DNA of 64,000 nt from Pseudoxanthomonas sp. 3HH-4 (lineage in GTDB: Bacteria; Pseudomonadota; Gammaproteobacteria; Xanthomonadales; Xanthomonadaceae), in the NCBI RefSeq assembly GCF_006716465.1, contig NZ_VFPB01000005.1, positions 248,001-312,000 of the forward strand, given 5' to 3'. Made by a program: the position numbers and the translations under genes. Positions 46,505-56,440 of this stretch are shown here, piece by piece. Positions within the stretch are counted from its first letter, which is position 1. Each line of letters begins with the position of its first letter. Below the pieces are notes generated by a model, which did no database searches, was not told the DNA's origin, and was given only the letters and a program-made list of their open reading frames with translations.

Positions 46505-46526
46505 AACGGCCGCTGATGCGGCCGTT
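46505..46526 (-). terminator. terminator of the ohr-hydrolase unit
   Basis: AACGGCCGC-TGAT-GCGGCCGTT, a 9-bp perfect stem 21 bases beyond the hydrolase stop; on the minus strand it is followed by TTTGCTTTTGTTC. Confidence 0.85.
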
Positions 46527-46546
46527 GCTGTTTGCGGGGGATGCTT

Positions 46547-47488
46547 TTACTTCTGGAGGAAGTCGAGCAGGTCCTGGTTGACGCGGTCCTTGTGGGTATC
46601 CGTGAGGCCGTGCGGGGCGCCGGGGTAGATGATCAGTTGGGCATTCTTGATCTGGGCGGCCGAGGCTTTGCCGGAGGCGTCGATGGGGACGATCTGGTCG
46701 TCGTCGCCGTGGATCACCAGGGTGGGGATGTCGAATTTCTTCAGGTCGCCGCGGAAGTCGGTGGCCGAGAACGCGGCGATCGAGTCGTAGGTGTTCTTGT
46801 GGCCGGCCTGCATGCCCTGTGCCCACCAGCTGTCGATCAGGCCCTGCGACACCTTGGCGCCAGGGCGGTTGAAGCCGTAGAACGGGCCGGAGGCGATGTC
46901 CAGGTAGAGTTGCGAGCGGTTGTCCAGCGAACCCTTGCGGATGCCGTCGAAAACTTCCACCGGCAGGCCGCCCGGGTTGTCGGCGGTCTTCAGCATCAGC
47001 GGCGGCACGGCGCTGATCAGCACGGCCTTCTTGACCCGGCCGGTGCCGTGGCGGCCGATGTAGCGCGCCACTTCGCCGCCGCCGGTGGAGAAGCCGATCG
47101 CGGTGACGTCCTTCAGGTCCAGCGTGTTGATGACCGTGGCCAGGTCGTCGGCGTAGTGATCCATATCGTTGCCGTCCCACGGCTGGCTGGAGCGACCATG
47201 GCCGCGGCGGTCGTGGGCGACCACGCGGTAGCCCTTCGAGGCCAGGAAGATCATCTGCGATTCCCAGCTGTCAGACGACAGCGGCCAACCATGGCTGAAG
47301 GTGACGACCGGGCCGTTCTTCGGGCCCCAGTCCTTGTAGTACAGCTGCACGCCATCGGCGGTGGTGAGGTAGTTCGCCGTGCGTTCGACGGCGACCGGCG
47401 CGGTGGCGGGCGCGGGTTGCGCGGCGAAGCTGGCTTGGGTGGCGACGGCCAACAGCGTGGCGGCGATCGTGCGAGTGAATGCGTTCAT
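46547..47488 (-). CDS. exported alpha/beta hydrolase, non-haem chloroperoxidase-like
   Basis: 313 residues with a signal peptide (cleavage near FAA/QP, residue 23). The core matches bacterial perhydrolase/chloroperoxidase-type hydrolases: [37 protein letters not shown], nucleophile elbow IGFSTGGGE, acid HGDDDQIVP and His in APHGLTDTH. Non-exported relatives make peracids or hydrolyse esters. It is 40 bases downstream of ohr on the same strand, so a shared peroxide or peracid-related role is possible (inference). Confidence 0.88.
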   Translation of the reverse strand: MNAFTRTIAATLLAVATQASFAAQPAPATAPVAVERTANYLTTADGVQLYYKDWGPKNGPVVTFSHGWPLSSDSWESQMIFLASKGYRVVAHDRRGHGRSSQPWDGNDMDHYADDLATVINTLDLKDVTAIGFSTGGGEVARYIGRHGTGRVKKAVLISAVPPLMLKTADNPGGLPVEVFDGIRKGSLDNRSQLYLDIASGPFYGFNRPGAKVSQGLIDSWWAQGMQAGHKNTYDSIAAFSATDFRGDLKKFDIPTLVIHGDDDQIVPIDASGKASAAQIKNAQLIIYPGAPHGLTDTHKDRVNQDLLDFLQK

Positions 47489-47528
47489 GGTGTCGGTTCC
47501 TGCAAAGGGTGGTGGGTCAGGAAGGAGG

Positions 47529-47957
47529 TCAGTCGGCCAGCCCCAGCGTCACGTCGATGTTGCCGCGCGTGGCGTTGGAGTACGGGCAGACGATGTGGGC
47601 GGCGTCGACCAGGGCTTGCAGCTGCTCGCGGGTGACGCCCGGGGCGGCGATGGTCAGTTCGGCCTGGATGCCGAAACCGGTGGGGATCTGGCCGATGCCG
47701 ACCTTGCCGGTGACGGTGGTGGAGGCGGGCAGGGCCACCTTCTGCTTGCCGGCGACGAACTTCAGCGCGCCCAGGAAGCAGGCCGAGTAGCCGGCCGCGA
47801 AGAGTTGTTCGGGGTTGGTGCCGTCGCCGCCGGCGCCGCCCAGCTCGCGCGGGGTGGACAACTTCACGTCCAGCACGCCGTCGGACGAGGTGGCCTGGCC
47901 TTCGCGGCCGCCCGAGGCGGTGGCGGTGGCGGTGTAGAGGATCTTTTCGATGGACAT
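47529..47957 (-). CDS. ohr: organic hydroperoxide resistance protein Ohr
   Basis: 142 residues from the ATG at 47957; the open frame upstream is antisense to the AraC gene. OsmC/Ohr fold with the two reactive cysteines C60 ([10 protein letters not shown]) and C124 ([15 protein letters not shown]), and the catalytic Arg in [10 protein letters not shown]. It reduces organic hydroperoxides with lipoylated partners. Ohr genes in xanthomonads are usually controlled by OhrR of the MarR family, but here the divergent neighbour is an AraC-type regulator. Confidence 0.95.
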   Translation of the reverse strand: MSIEKILYTATATASGGREGQATSSDGVLDVKLSTPRELGGAGGDGTNPEQLFAAGYSACFLGALKFVAGKQKVALPASTTVTGKVGIGQIPTGFGIQAELTIAAPGVTREQLQALVDAAHIVCPYSNATRGNIDVTLGLAD

Positions 47958-48080
47958 GGTGGTGTTCCTTCTGGTGAGTAGGTGGTCCAGACGGGGTGTC
48001 GTCCGGTGAGGTGTACTTTGCGCGCCCGGCATGGACGTTTGGTGATGTAGAATCCTGAAAACTTGATCGGGAGTATTTCC

Positions 48081-48908
48081 ATGGTCGACCGGCTCGCGGT
48101 CCTGCTGGAGCGGTTCTCGGTGTCGGCGGAGGTCTTCCACGCCGGTGCGCTGTGCGGCATCAATACGTTGGAGGCCGAACCCGGCGTCGGCCAGCTGCAC
48201 CTTGTCCAGCGCGGACCGCTGGAGGTGTTCCACGGCGCGACCTCGCTGCGCATCGATGCGCCCAGCCTGCTGCTCTATCCCCGCGCCATGACGCATCGCT
48301 TCGTCAGCGACGCGACGCACGGCGCCGACATGGCCTGCGCCAACGTGCGGTTCGAAGGCGGTGCGCAGAATCCCATCAGTGCCGCACTGCCTGACGTCGT
48401 CTGCGTGCCGTTGGACCACCTGCACGGAGCGCAGGACGTGCTGCCGCTGTTGTTCGAGGAAGCCTTCACCCAGCGCTGTGGACGCACGGCGCTGGTCAAC
48501 CGGCTGTTCGAGGTGGTGATGATCCAGGTGCTGCGCCAGCTGATGGAAACCGGCGAGGTGAGGGGCGGCATGCTGGCCGGCCTGTCGCACCCACGCCTGC
48601 GCAATGCGATCGTGGCGATGCACGAGGCCCCGGCGAAGGAGTGGACGCTGGACGAACTCGCGCGCGTGGCCGGGATGTCGCGCAGCGTGTTCGCCAGCCA
48701 GTTCCGCGAGGCGCTGGGCACCACGCCGGGCCAGTACCTGCAGGGTTGGCGCGTGGGCCTGGCGCAGCAGGCGCTCCGGCACGGCAAACCGCTGAAGGTG
48801 GTGGCGTCGGACGTGGGCTACGGCAGCGAGGCGGCACTGTCGCGCGCGTTCAAGGCGCACAGCGGCGTGTCGCCGCGGGAATGGAAGCGGCTGCATGCGA
48901 CGCATTGA
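48081..48908 (+). CDS. AraC family regulator with cupin_6 domain
   Basis: 275 residues from the ATG at 48081 (GGGAG eight bases upstream); a TTG six codons earlier is less likely. The N-terminal cupin domain ([26 protein letters not shown]) is of the type found in regulators next to oxidoreductase or hydrolase genes. The C-terminal double helix-turn-helix is clear ([37 protein letters not shown] and [29 protein letters not shown]). It is divergent from ohr with 123 bases between, so it probably controls ohr and the hydrolase. Confidence 0.9.
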   Translation: MVDRLAVLLERFSVSAEVFHAGALCGINTLEAEPGVGQLHLVQRGPLEVFHGATSLRIDAPSLLLYPRAMTHRFVSDATHGADMACANVRFEGGAQNPISAALPDVVCVPLDHLHGAQDVLPLLFEEAFTQRCGRTALVNRLFEVVMIQVLRQLMETGEVRGGMLAGLSHPRLRNAIVAMHEAPAKEWTLDELARVAGMSRSVFASQFREALGTTPGQYLQGWRVGLAQQALRHGKPLKVVASDVGYGSEAALSRAFKAHSGVSPREWKRLHATH

Positions 48909-48951
48909 CCATGGCAGGCACGGGGCAGGTCTTTCGTCCAAACTGCCGCGC

Positions 48952-49590
48952 ATGACGGAACAGCAGGACATCACCACGCGCGTGCTGCTGGTGCACGGCA
49001 TCTGGAACGCGAAATCCTGGCTGGCGCCGCTCGCACGGCGACTCCGCCATGAAGGCTTCGAGGTGGACGTATTCGGCTATCCCAGCATCCTGGGCGGACC
49101 GGAGCCGGCCATTGCCGCGCTGATCGAGCGGTTGAAGAACGCGCCGCCGCTGCATCTGGTCGGCCACAGCCTGGGTGGATTGATCGGGTTGGAAGCCTTG
49201 CGGCGCGCGCCTGGCCTGCCGGTGCAGCGCATGGTCTGTCTCGGCTCGCCTTTGCTGGGCAGTGGGGCAGCACGCCGCCTGGGCCGCCGTGCGTGGACCG
49301 CACCGGTGCTGGGCCGCAGCGGTGCACTGCTGCAAGCCGGTTGCCCGCCTTGGCAGGGGACGGTGCCGGTGGGCATGGTGGCCGGCAACGTCGCACGGGG
49401 CATCGGTCGGCTGATCACCCGGTTCGATGGCGAGTCGGATGGCACGGTCGGGCTGGACGAAACCCGCCTGCCGGGGCTGGCCGCGCATTGCGTGGTGCCG
49501 GCCAGCCATACGGGGCTGGTGTTCTCGGCCGATGCCGCACGCCAGGCGGCCCGCTTCCTGCGTGATGGCCGCTTCGACGTGCAGGACTGA
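48952..49590 (+). CDS. alpha/beta hydrolase, lipase/acyltransferase-like
   Basis: 212 residues from the ATG at 48952; the open frame starts 19 codons earlier but overlaps the AraC stop region without a better signal. [24 protein letters not shown] gives the oxyanion region, [15 protein letters not shown] the nucleophile elbow, [14 protein letters not shown] the acid and [12 protein letters not shown] the catalytic His. It has no signal peptide. Related proteins are annotated as PGAP1-like or triacylglycerol lipase-like hydrolases; substrate unknown. It lies 43 bases after the AraC gene on the same strand. Confidence 0.85.
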   Translation: MTEQQDITTRVLLVHGIWNAKSWLAPLARRLRHEGFEVDVFGYPSILGGPEPAIAALIERLKNAPPLHLVGHSLGGLIGLEALRRAPGLPVQRMVCLGSPLLGSGAARRLGRRAWTAPVLGRSGALLQAGCPPWQGTVPVGMVAGNVARGIGRLITRFDGESDGTVGLDETRLPGLAAHCVVPASHTGLVFSADAARQAARFLRDGRFDVQD

Positions 49591-49647
49591 CCTGCGCATG
49601 GGGGCGCGTATAATCCGCGCCCTTGTCAGTGCACTCCGGAACTCACC

Positions 49648-50379
49648 ATGGGCAGAGGCCCGTCCATCGAAGCCCGCAAGAACGCCACCGATGCCAAGCG
49701 CGGCAAGATCTTCACCAAGATCATCCGGGAGATCGGCGTGGCGGCCCGCGCCGGCGGCGGCGAGCCGGCCAACAATCCGCGCCTGCGCGCCGCGGTGGAC
49801 AAGGGCCTCTCGGCCAACATGTCCAAGGACGTCATCGAGCGCGCCATCAAGAAGGCGACCGGTGAACTGGAAGGGGTCGTTTTCGAAGAGATCCGCTACG
49901 AGGGCTATGCCCCGGGCGGTGTCGCCGTGATCGTCGACTGCCTGACCGACAACCGCGTGCGCACGGTGGCCGAAGTCCGCCACGCGTTCGGCAAGTGTGG
50001 CGGCAACATGGGCACCGAAGGCTCGGTGGCTTTCATGTTCAAGCGCCTGGGCGTGCTCAGCTACGCGCCGGGTGCGGACGAAGAGAAAATCACAGAGGCC
50101 GCGATCGAGGCCGGTGCCGACGACATCGTGGTGTATCCGGATGATGGGTCCATCGATGTGGTCACCACGCCCGAAGCGTTCTCGTCGGTGAAGGACGCGA
50201 TGGAAGCCGCGGGACTGGAGCCTGGCCACGCCGAGATCACCTTCCGTGCCGACAACGACATCGCCGTGCAGGGCGACACCGCCGTGCAGGTGAAGAAGCT
50301 GCTGGACATGCTGGAAGACCTGGATGATGTGCAGGATGTTTACTCCAACGCCGAGTTGGGCGCGGATGCGTATGCGTAG
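49648..50379 (+). CDS. YebC/PmpR family (TACO1-like) protein
   Basis: 243 residues starting [29 protein letters not shown], the family signature (usual MAGHSKWANIKHRK is altered here). The domains [26 protein letters not shown] and [31 protein letters not shown] follow. The family is annotated as transcriptional regulators; recent work links it to translation of proline stretches. It sits directly upstream of ruvC, a conserved order in gammaproteobacteria. Confidence 0.95.
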   Translation: MGRGPSIEARKNATDAKRGKIFTKIIREIGVAARAGGGEPANNPRLRAAVDKGLSANMSKDVIERAIKKATGELEGVVFEEIRYEGYAPGGVAVIVDCLTDNRVRTVAEVRHAFGKCGGNMGTEGSVAFMFKRLGVLSYAPGADEEKITEAAIEAGADDIVVYPDDGSIDVVTTPEAFSSVKDAMEAAGLEPGHAEITFRADNDIAVQGDTAVQVKKLLDMLEDLDDVQDVYSNAELGADAYA

Positions 50380-50421
50380 TCACTGTGCGTGGGAACGGGT
50401 GATGGCGGGCCATCACGTCCC

Positions 50422-50943
50422 GTGACCCGCATCCTCGGCATCGACCCGGGTTCGCAGCGTACCGGCGTGGGCATCATCGACGTGGATGCGGCGGGCAAGA
50501 CCACGCATGTCTATCATGCGCCTCTGGTGTTGCTGGGTGCCGACGACTTCCCGCAGCGGCTGCGCCGCCTGCTGGATGGCCTGGCCGACATCATCACCAC
50601 CTGGCAGCCGGACGAAGTGGCGATCGAGAAGGTGTTCATGGCACGCAACCCCGATTCGGCATTGAAGCTGGGGCAGGCGCGCGGCGCTGCCATCAGCGCG
50701 GTCGTATTGCGCGACTTGCCGGTGCACGAGTACGCGGCCAAGGAAGTGAAGCTGGCCGTAGTCGGCCGCGGCAGTGCCGAGAAGGGCCAGATCCAGCACA
50801 TGGTCGGGATCATGCTGAACCTGCATGGCAAGTTGCAGGCCGACGCCGCCGATGCGCTGGCGGTCGCCATCACCCACGCGCATGTGCGCGCCACGGCCAA
50901 GCGGCTGGGCGTGAGCTCGCAACTGGCCTGGAGCCGGAAATGA
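50422..50943 (+). CDS. ruvC: Holliday junction resolvase RuvC
   Basis: 173 residues from a GTG start at 50422, the same length as E. coli RuvC. It has the four acidic catalytic residues: [12 protein letters not shown] (D8), VAIEKVF (E69) and the pair in [14 protein letters not shown]. It cuts Holliday junctions moved by RuvAB. The GTG was chosen because the conserved [10 protein letters not shown] begins there; an earlier GTG (50389) adds residues not seen in the family. Confidence 0.96.
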   Translation: MTRILGIDPGSQRTGVGIIDVDAAGKTTHVYHAPLVLLGADDFPQRLRRLLDGLADIITTWQPDEVAIEKVFMARNPDSALKLGQARGAAISAVVLRDLPVHEYAAKEVKLAVVGRGSAEKGQIQHMVGIMLNLHGKLQADAADALAVAITHAHVRATAKRLGVSSQLAWSRK

Positions 50944-50961
50944 TCGACACACGCGGACTGT

Positions 50962-50990
50962 CTGGGCCCCTCTCCCTGCGGGAGAAGGAA
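50962..50990. repeat. GC-rich palindromic intergenic repeat between ruvC and ruvA
   Basis: GGGCCCCTCTCCCTGCGGGA followed by GAAGG: a short member of the CTCTCCC/GGGAGAG repeat family in the 64-base gap. Confidence 0.5.
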
Positions 50991-51007
50991 AACGCGGGAG
51001 TTTCATC

Positions 51008-51595
51008 ATGATCGGCAGGCTTCGCGGCATCCTGGCGTACAAGTCGCCCCCCTGGCTGGTCATCGATGTGGGCGGTGTCGGCTACGAGCTGGAGGCGCCG
51101 ATGAGCACCTTCTACGATCTGCCCGATGTCGGCCGCGAGGTGCTGCTGTTCACCCATTACGCGCAGAAGGAAGACAGCGTGTCGCTGTACGGCTTCCTGC
51201 GCGAAGGCGAGCGCAGGCTGTTCCGCGACGTGCAGAAGGTCAGCGGCGTGGGCGCGAAGATCGCGCTGGCGGTGTTGTCCGGCGCCAGCGTGGACGAATT
51301 CGCGCGCATGGTGCAGGCCGGCGACATCACTGCGCTCACGCGGATCCCCGGCATCGGCAAGAAGACCGCCGAACGCATGGTGGTGGAACTGCGCGACCGC
51401 GCCGCCGACCTGATGGGCACCGGCGTGGGCGGCATCAGTACGTTGCCGGCCGATCCACAGTCCGAAGCCACCATCGCGCTGCAGCAGCTGGGGTACAGGC
51501 CGGCGGAAGCGACCCGCATGGCGCGCGACGCGACTGCCGCGGGCGACGATGCCGCCACGATCATCCGCAAGGCCCTGCAGTCCGCCTTGCGCTGA
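51008..51595 (+). CDS. ruvA: Holliday junction DNA helicase subunit RuvA
   Basis: 195 residues (E. coli 203). N-terminal OB domain ([28 protein letters not shown]), two helix-hairpin-helix motifs ([13 protein letters not shown] and [16 protein letters not shown]) and a C-terminal RuvB-binding domain ([19 protein letters not shown]). It binds the junction as a tetramer and loads RuvB. Unlike in E. coli, ruvB does not follow directly; kup lies between. Confidence 0.97.
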   Translation: MIGRLRGILAYKSPPWLVIDVGGVGYELEAPMSTFYDLPDVGREVLLFTHYAQKEDSVSLYGFLREGERRLFRDVQKVSGVGAKIALAVLSGASVDEFARMVQAGDITALTRIPGIGKKTAERMVVELRDRAADLMGTGVGGISTLPADPQSEATIALQQLGYRPAEATRMARDATAAGDDAATIIRKALQSALR

Positions 51596-51647
51596 TCGCG
51601 GCTTTAGAGCACCTCTTCACTCACCGAGCGCTACCCTCCCGGCCGCC

Positions 51648-53576
51648 ATGTCCAGCCCTTCCTCTCCCCATACCGATGCCGGCAACACCGGGCAGCACGG
51701 TCATTCGCAAGCGGGCATGGCTGCCCTGGTGGCCGGTGCGGTCGGCGTGGTGTTCGGCGACATCGGCACCAGCCCGCTGTACACCATCAAGGAAATGTTT
51801 CACCCGCACTTCGGCCTGACGCCGGACGCGGACACCGTGCGCGGCCTGCTGTCGCTCGGCTTCTGGTCGCTGCTGCTGGTAGTGACGTTGAAGTACGTCA
51901 TCGTGATCATGCGCGCCGACAACGACGGCGAGGGTGGCATCATGGCGCTGACCGCGCTGGCGCAGCGCAGCCTGACCAAGGGCTCGCGCCTGAGCTATAC
52001 GGTCGGCATCCTCGGCATCTTCGGCGCGGCCCTGTTCTTCGGCGACGGCATGATCACGCCGCCCATCACCGTGCTGGGCGCGGTGGAGGGCCTGGAGGTG
52101 GTATCGCCGGTCTTCACCCGATGGGTGGTGCCGATCAGCCTGGTGATCCTGACCGGCCTGTTCGCGTTCCAGCGCTTCGGTACGGCGAAGGTGGGGAAGG
52201 CATTCGGGCCGGTGATGATCACCTGGTTCATCGTGCTGGCCGGCTTCGGCATCTACAACATCGCGCACAACCCCTCGGTGCTGGCCGCGCTGAACCCTTA
52301 CTGGGCCTGGCATTTCTTCGTCACCCACGACTGGCACGCGGTGCTGATCCTCGGTGCGGTGGTGCTGACCGTGACCGGTGGCGAAGCGCTGTACGCCGAC
52401 ATGGGCCACTTCGGCAAACGCCCCATCCGCTGGGGATGGTTCGCCTTCGTGCTGCCCGCCCTGGTGCTGAACTACTACGGCCAGGGCGCGGTGCTGCTGA
52501 AGCATCCGGAAGCCGTGGCCAATCCGTTCTACATGTCGATCCCGGAGTGGGCGCAGATTCCCATGCTGGTGCTGGCGACCACGGCGGCAGCGGTGGCGTC
52601 GCAGGCGGTGATCACCGGTGCGTTCTCGGTGACGCGCCAGGCCATCCAGCTGGGCTACCTGCCGCGCCTGCACATCAAGTACACCTCGAAGGACACGATC
52701 GGCCAGATCTATGTGCCGTCGATCAACCTGATGCTCTACCTGGCGGTGATCGTGCTGGTGCTGAGCTTCCAGAGCTCCGGTGCGTTGGCCACGGCCTACG
52801 GTCTGTCGGTCACAGGCACCATGCTCATCGACACCTTGTTGCTGGCGATCGTGGCCTATACGCGCTGGCCGGATTCCCGCAAGTGGGTGCTGCCACTGTG
52901 TGGCGTGTTCCTGGTGATCGACCTGGCGTTCCTGTTCGCCAACGGCGCCAAGCTGGTCACCGGCATCGGCGCATGGGTGCCGCTGTTCATCGGTATCACC
53001 GCCTTCACCATGATGCGGACCTGGCGCCGCGGCCGCGAACTGCTGCATGGCGAAGTGCAGAAGGAAGGCATCCGCCTGGACACCTTTCTGCCCGGCCTGA
53101 TGCTGGCGCCACCCGTGCGCGTACCCGGCACGGCGATCTTCCTCACGGCGGACAAGGGGGTGGTGCCGCATGCTCTGCTGCACAACCTGAAGCACAACAA
53201 GGTGCTGCACGAGCGCAACGTGTTCCTCACGGTCGAGACGCTGACGGTGCCTTACGCGCCGAAGAAGAAACGGCTGAAGATCGAGCCGATCGGCGATGAT
53301 TTCTATCGCGTGGTGATCAGTTACGGCTTCGCCGAGACGCCCGATGTGCCGCAAGCGCTGATGGGTTCCTGCGACCAGGGTGGCGTGTACTTCGACCCGA
53401 TGGAGACCACGTATTTCGCCAGCCGCGAAACCATCGTGGCAGCGCGCCACGGCGGCATGCCGGTGTGGCGTGACAAGCTGTTCGCCGTCATGCACCGCAA
53501 TGCCGCGCCCGCGACCGGCTTCTTCCGCATTCCCGGCAACCGGCTGGTGGAGCTGGGGGCACAGGTCGAAATCTGA
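51648..53576 (+). CDS. kup: potassium uptake protein Kup
   Basis: 642 residues from the ATG at 51648. Twelve membrane helices begin after a polar N terminus with [20 protein letters not shown], the Kup signature, followed by [15 protein letters not shown] and [21 protein letters not shown] cytosolic C-terminal domain follows from about residue 450 ([26 protein letters not shown]). It is a low-affinity K+/H+ symporter. It is placed between ruvA and ruvB with gaps of only 52 and 56 bases, so it may share their transcript. Confidence 0.96.
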   Translation: MSSPSSPHTDAGNTGQHGHSQAGMAALVAGAVGVVFGDIGTSPLYTIKEMFHPHFGLTPDADTVRGLLSLGFWSLLLVVTLKYVIVIMRADNDGEGGIMALTALAQRSLTKGSRLSYTVGILGIFGAALFFGDGMITPPITVLGAVEGLEVVSPVFTRWVVPISLVILTGLFAFQRFGTAKVGKAFGPVMITWFIVLAGFGIYNIAHNPSVLAALNPYWAWHFFVTHDWHAVLILGAVVLTVTGGEALYADMGHFGKRPIRWGWFAFVLPALVLNYYGQGAVLLKHPEAVANPFYMSIPEWAQIPMLVLATTAAAVASQAVITGAFSVTRQAIQLGYLPRLHIKYTSKDTIGQIYVPSINLMLYLAVIVLVLSFQSSGALATAYGLSVTGTMLIDTLLLAIVAYTRWPDSRKWVLPLCGVFLVIDLAFLFANGAKLVTGIGAWVPLFIGITAFTMMRTWRRGRELLHGEVQKEGIRLDTFLPGLMLAPPVRVPGTAIFLTADKGVVPHALLHNLKHNKVLHERNVFLTVETLTVPYAPKKKRLKIEPIGDDFYRVVISYGFAETPDVPQALMGSCDQGGVYFDPMETTYFASRETIVAARHGGMPVWRDKLFAVMHRNAAPATGFFRIPGNRLVELGAQVEI

Positions 53577-53632
53577 CCTGTGCGGTGCGGGAAAGATGAA
53601 GCACGGCGGGCGGTTTCACGCATAATCCCCGC

Positions 53633-54673
53633 ATGACCGCAGACCGCATCATCACCTCGTCCGCCACGCGCGAAGACGAGGCCATCGAGGCCAGCATCCG
53701 CCCCAAGCGGCTGGACGAGTACCTGGGCCAGAAGCCGGTCCGCGAGCAGTTGGACATCTACATCCAGGCGGCGAAAGGTCGCGGTGAGGCGCTCGACCAT
53801 GTGCTGATCTTCGGGCCGCCGGGGCTGGGCAAGACCACCTTGAGCCATGTCATCGCCAACGAACTGGGCGTGAACCTGCGCTCCACGTCCGGCCCGGTGA
53901 TCGAGAAGGCGGGCGACCTGGCCGCGCTGCTGACCAACCTGCAGCCGCATGACGTGCTGTTCGTCGACGAGATCCATCGCCTGTCGCCTGTGGTCGAGGA
54001 AGTGCTGTATCCGGCGATGGAGGATTTCCAGATCGACATCATGATCGGCGAGGGACCCGCCGCGCGGTCGATCAAGCTGGACCTGCCGCCCTTCACCCTG
54101 ATCGGCGCCACCACGCGCGCCGGCCTGCTGACCGCACCGCTGCGCGACCGTTTCGGAATCGTGCAGCGCCTGGAGTTCTACACACCGGACGAACTCACCC
54201 GCATCGTGCAGCGTTCGGCCCGCATCCTGGGCATGGACTGCGTGCCGGAAGGGGCAGGGGAGATCGCTCGTCGCGCGCGCGGCACCCCGCGCATCGCCAA
54301 CCGGTTGCTTCGTCGCGTGCGCGACTATGCGCAGGTCAAGGCCAATGGCCACATCGATATCGACGTCGCACGCGCCGCGATGCAGATGCTGAAGGTGGAC
54401 CCGGAAGGTTTCGACGAACTCGACCGCCGCATGCTGCGCACTATCGTGGACAACTTCGATGGCGGCCCGGTGGGCGTGGAGTCGCTGGCGGCGGCGCTGA
54501 GCGAGGAGCGTGGCACGCTGGAGGACGTCATCGAACCCTATCTGATCCAGCAGGGCTTCCTGGTGCGCACCGCGCGCGGCCGCATGGCCACCCGCAAGGC
54601 CTACCTGCACCTTGGGCTGACGCCCAAAGGTCGCGCACCCGAAGCGAGCGATGTTCCCGGCGAGCTCTTCTGA
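53633..54673 (+). CDS. ruvB: Holliday junction branch migration ATPase RuvB
   Basis: 346 residues. AAA+ domain with Walker [11 protein letters not shown] (about residue 60), Walker [11 protein letters not shown], sensor [17 protein letters not shown] with the Arg finger, and the C-terminal winged helix ([20 protein letters not shown]). Normal length. It is followed 51 bases later by ybgC and the tol-pal genes, the standard gammaproteobacterial order. Confidence 0.98.
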   Translation: MTADRIITSSATREDEAIEASIRPKRLDEYLGQKPVREQLDIYIQAAKGRGEALDHVLIFGPPGLGKTTLSHVIANELGVNLRSTSGPVIEKAGDLAALLTNLQPHDVLFVDEIHRLSPVVEEVLYPAMEDFQIDIMIGEGPAARSIKLDLPPFTLIGATTRAGLLTAPLRDRFGIVQRLEFYTPDELTRIVQRSARILGMDCVPEGAGEIARRARGTPRIANRLLRRVRDYAQVKANGHIDIDVARAAMQMLKVDPEGFDELDRRMLRTIVDNFDGGPVGVESLAAALSEERGTLEDVIEPYLIQQGFLVRTARGRMATRKAYLHLGLTPKGRAPEASDVPGELF

Positions 54674-54724
54674 CGACAACTGGTTTCAGGATGGTATGCA
54701 CGACAACGTGCGGGAGCGCATGCT

Positions 54725-55180
54725 TTGACGACTGATTCGACGACGATCGACGGGGATTCGGCTCCGTTCATCTTTCCGACACGCGTCTATTGGGAAGATA
54801 CCGATGCCGGTGGCGTGGTGTACCACGCGCAGTACGTCGCTTTCCTGGAACGGACCCGAACCGAATGGTTGCGGGCCCGTGGATACGCCCAGGAGCAACT
54901 GCGCCAGACCCACGACCTGGTGTTCGCCGTCCGAGCGATGCGCCTGGATTTCCTGCGCCCCGCCCGGTTGGACGATCTGCTTCAGGTGAGCGCGCGCATT
55001 CACCAATGCAAGCGGGCCAGCGTGGTCTTCGCCCAGTCCATAGAGCGGGGTGGTGAAGTGCTGCTGACCGCCGAGGTGAAAGTCGCCGCGCTCAGCGCCT
55101 CGGGTTTCAGACCCGTTGCGCTGCCCGAGGCGTTGTATGAGGAATTCCGCCGGCTCGAGACACCGGGCCGTCCGCTCTAA
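54725..55180 (+). CDS. ybgC: Tol-Pal-associated acyl-CoA thioesterase YbgC
   Basis: 151 residues from a TTG start at 54725; an ATG at 54720 is in another frame and stops at once, and no in-frame ATG precedes the conserved region. The hotdog-fold signature TRVYWEDTDAGGVVYHAQYVAFLERTRTEWL contains the catalytic Asp. It hydrolyses acyl-CoA or acyl-ACP and is associated with phospholipid enzymes. It is the first gene of the tol-pal cluster; tolQ follows after 39 bases. Confidence 0.93.
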   Translation: MTTDSTTIDGDSAPFIFPTRVYWEDTDAGGVVYHAQYVAFLERTRTEWLRARGYAQEQLRQTHDLVFAVRAMRLDFLRPARLDDLLQVSARIHQCKRASVVFAQSIERGGEVLLTAEVKVAALSASGFRPVALPEALYEEFRRLETPGRPL

Positions 55181-55219
55181 GCCGATACGCAACACGAACC
55201 GAGACTCGAGGAACAACGG

Positions 55220-55993
55220 ATGATCGCAACGCTGCTGGCCTTCCAGGACACCGTGGTGGAGGCGTTGCCGCCGGAGACCGCGGCCGCTGCCGCCGAGGCC
55301 ACGGCTGGCACCGTGCACAGCGGGATCAACTACATCAACCTGATGCTCAAGGCGAGCCTGCCGGTTCAATTGATCGTGCTGCTGCTGCTGGCCGGATCGT
55401 TGATCAGCTGGGTGATCATTTTCCGGAAGGCGCGCATATTCAAGACCGCCAACCGCGACGCCGACGAGTTCGAGGGGCGGTTCTGGTCCGGCGCGGAGTT
55501 GCACAAGCTGTATGCCGGCGCCGCGGATCGCAATCGCGTGGTGACCGGTCTTGAAGCGATCTTCGAAGCGGGTTTCCGCGAATTCACCCGCCTGCGCGAC
55601 AAGCGCGGGCTGGACGGCCGCGCGCAGTTGGAAGGCGCGCAGCGCGCCATGCGCGTGACCTATACGCGCGAAGTCGACCAGCTGGAACGCAATCTGGAAC
55701 TGTTGGCCAATATCGGCTCCACCGCACCCTACGTGGGCCTGGTCGGCACGGTGTTCGGCATCATGGTGACCATGCACGACATGCTCAACAGCGGTGAGCA
55801 GGCGGGCATCGCGGCCGTCGCGCCGGGCATCTCGGAAGCGCTGTTCGCCACCGCCATCGGCCTGTTCGTGGCGATTCCCGCCGTGTGGGCCTACAACCGC
55901 TTCACCACCCGCGTCGAGCGGCTGTCGGTGCGCTACGAGAGCTTCGCCGAAGAGTTCAGCTCCATCCTGCAGCGCCAGAATTCGGCCGAGTAA
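55220..55993 (+). CDS. tolQ: Tol-Pal system protein TolQ
   Basis: 257 residues with three membrane helices: one near 45-75 (LPVQLIVLLLLAGSLISWVIIF) and a pair near 165-225 (IGSTAPYVGLVGTVFGIMVTMHDM and ISEALFATAIGLFVAIPAVWAYN). This is the MotA/TolQ/ExbB fold. With TolR it forms the proton channel that energises TolA. The N terminus is about 25 residues longer than in E. coli. Confidence 0.97.
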   Translation: MIATLLAFQDTVVEALPPETAAAAAEATAGTVHSGINYINLMLKASLPVQLIVLLLLAGSLISWVIIFRKARIFKTANRDADEFEGRFWSGAELHKLYAGAADRNRVVTGLEAIFEAGFREFTRLRDKRGLDGRAQLEGAQRAMRVTYTREVDQLERNLELLANIGSTAPYVGLVGTVFGIMVTMHDMLNSGEQAGIAAVAPGISEALFATAIGLFVAIPAVWAYNRFTTRVERLSVRYESFAEEFSSILQRQNSAE

Positions 55994-56005
55994 GCGGAGC
56001 CCACC

Positions 56006-56434
56006 ATGGCCGGAAGCATCTTCCATCGCAAGCGGCGCAAGCTGAAATCCGAGATCAACGTCGTCCCCTACATCGACGTGATGCTGGTGCTGCTGATCAT
56101 CTTCATGGTGACTGCGCCGCTGCTGACGTTGAGCGTGGACGTGAAGCTGCCGTCGTCGACGGCCAAGGCCGTGGAGACCAAGAACGACCCGATCATCGTC
56201 GTCGCCTACCCTGATGGTCGGCTGGGGCTGCAGCTGCCGGGCGACAAGGCGCCGCGGACGGTCGATGCGGCGCAACTCGAGGCGATGCTTGCGCCCATCA
56301 AGGCCGAGCAGGGCAACGAATTGCGCGTGCTGCTCGCGGGAGACGCAGACGCTCCTTACCAGCGTGTGATCGATGCCACCGAGGCGCTGAAGAAGGCCAA
56401 GGTGACCAACGTCGTCCTGTGGACCAAGCAGTAA
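56006..56434 (+). CDS. tolR: Tol-Pal system protein TolR
   Basis: 142 residues. A short cytosolic N terminus rich in Lys/Arg, then one membrane helix with the essential proton-path Asp (VVPYIDVMLVLLIIFMVTAPLL, D24), and a periplasmic domain (DAPYQRVIDATEALKKAKVTNVVLWT). It starts 12 bases after tolQ. Confidence 0.97.
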   Translation: MAGSIFHRKRRKLKSEINVVPYIDVMLVLLIIFMVTAPLLTLSVDVKLPSSTAKAVETKNDPIIVVAYPDGRLGLQLPGDKAPRTVDAAQLEAMLAPIKAEQGNELRVLLAGDADAPYQRVIDATEALKKAKVTNVVLWTKQ

Positions 56435-56440
56435 CGCGCC

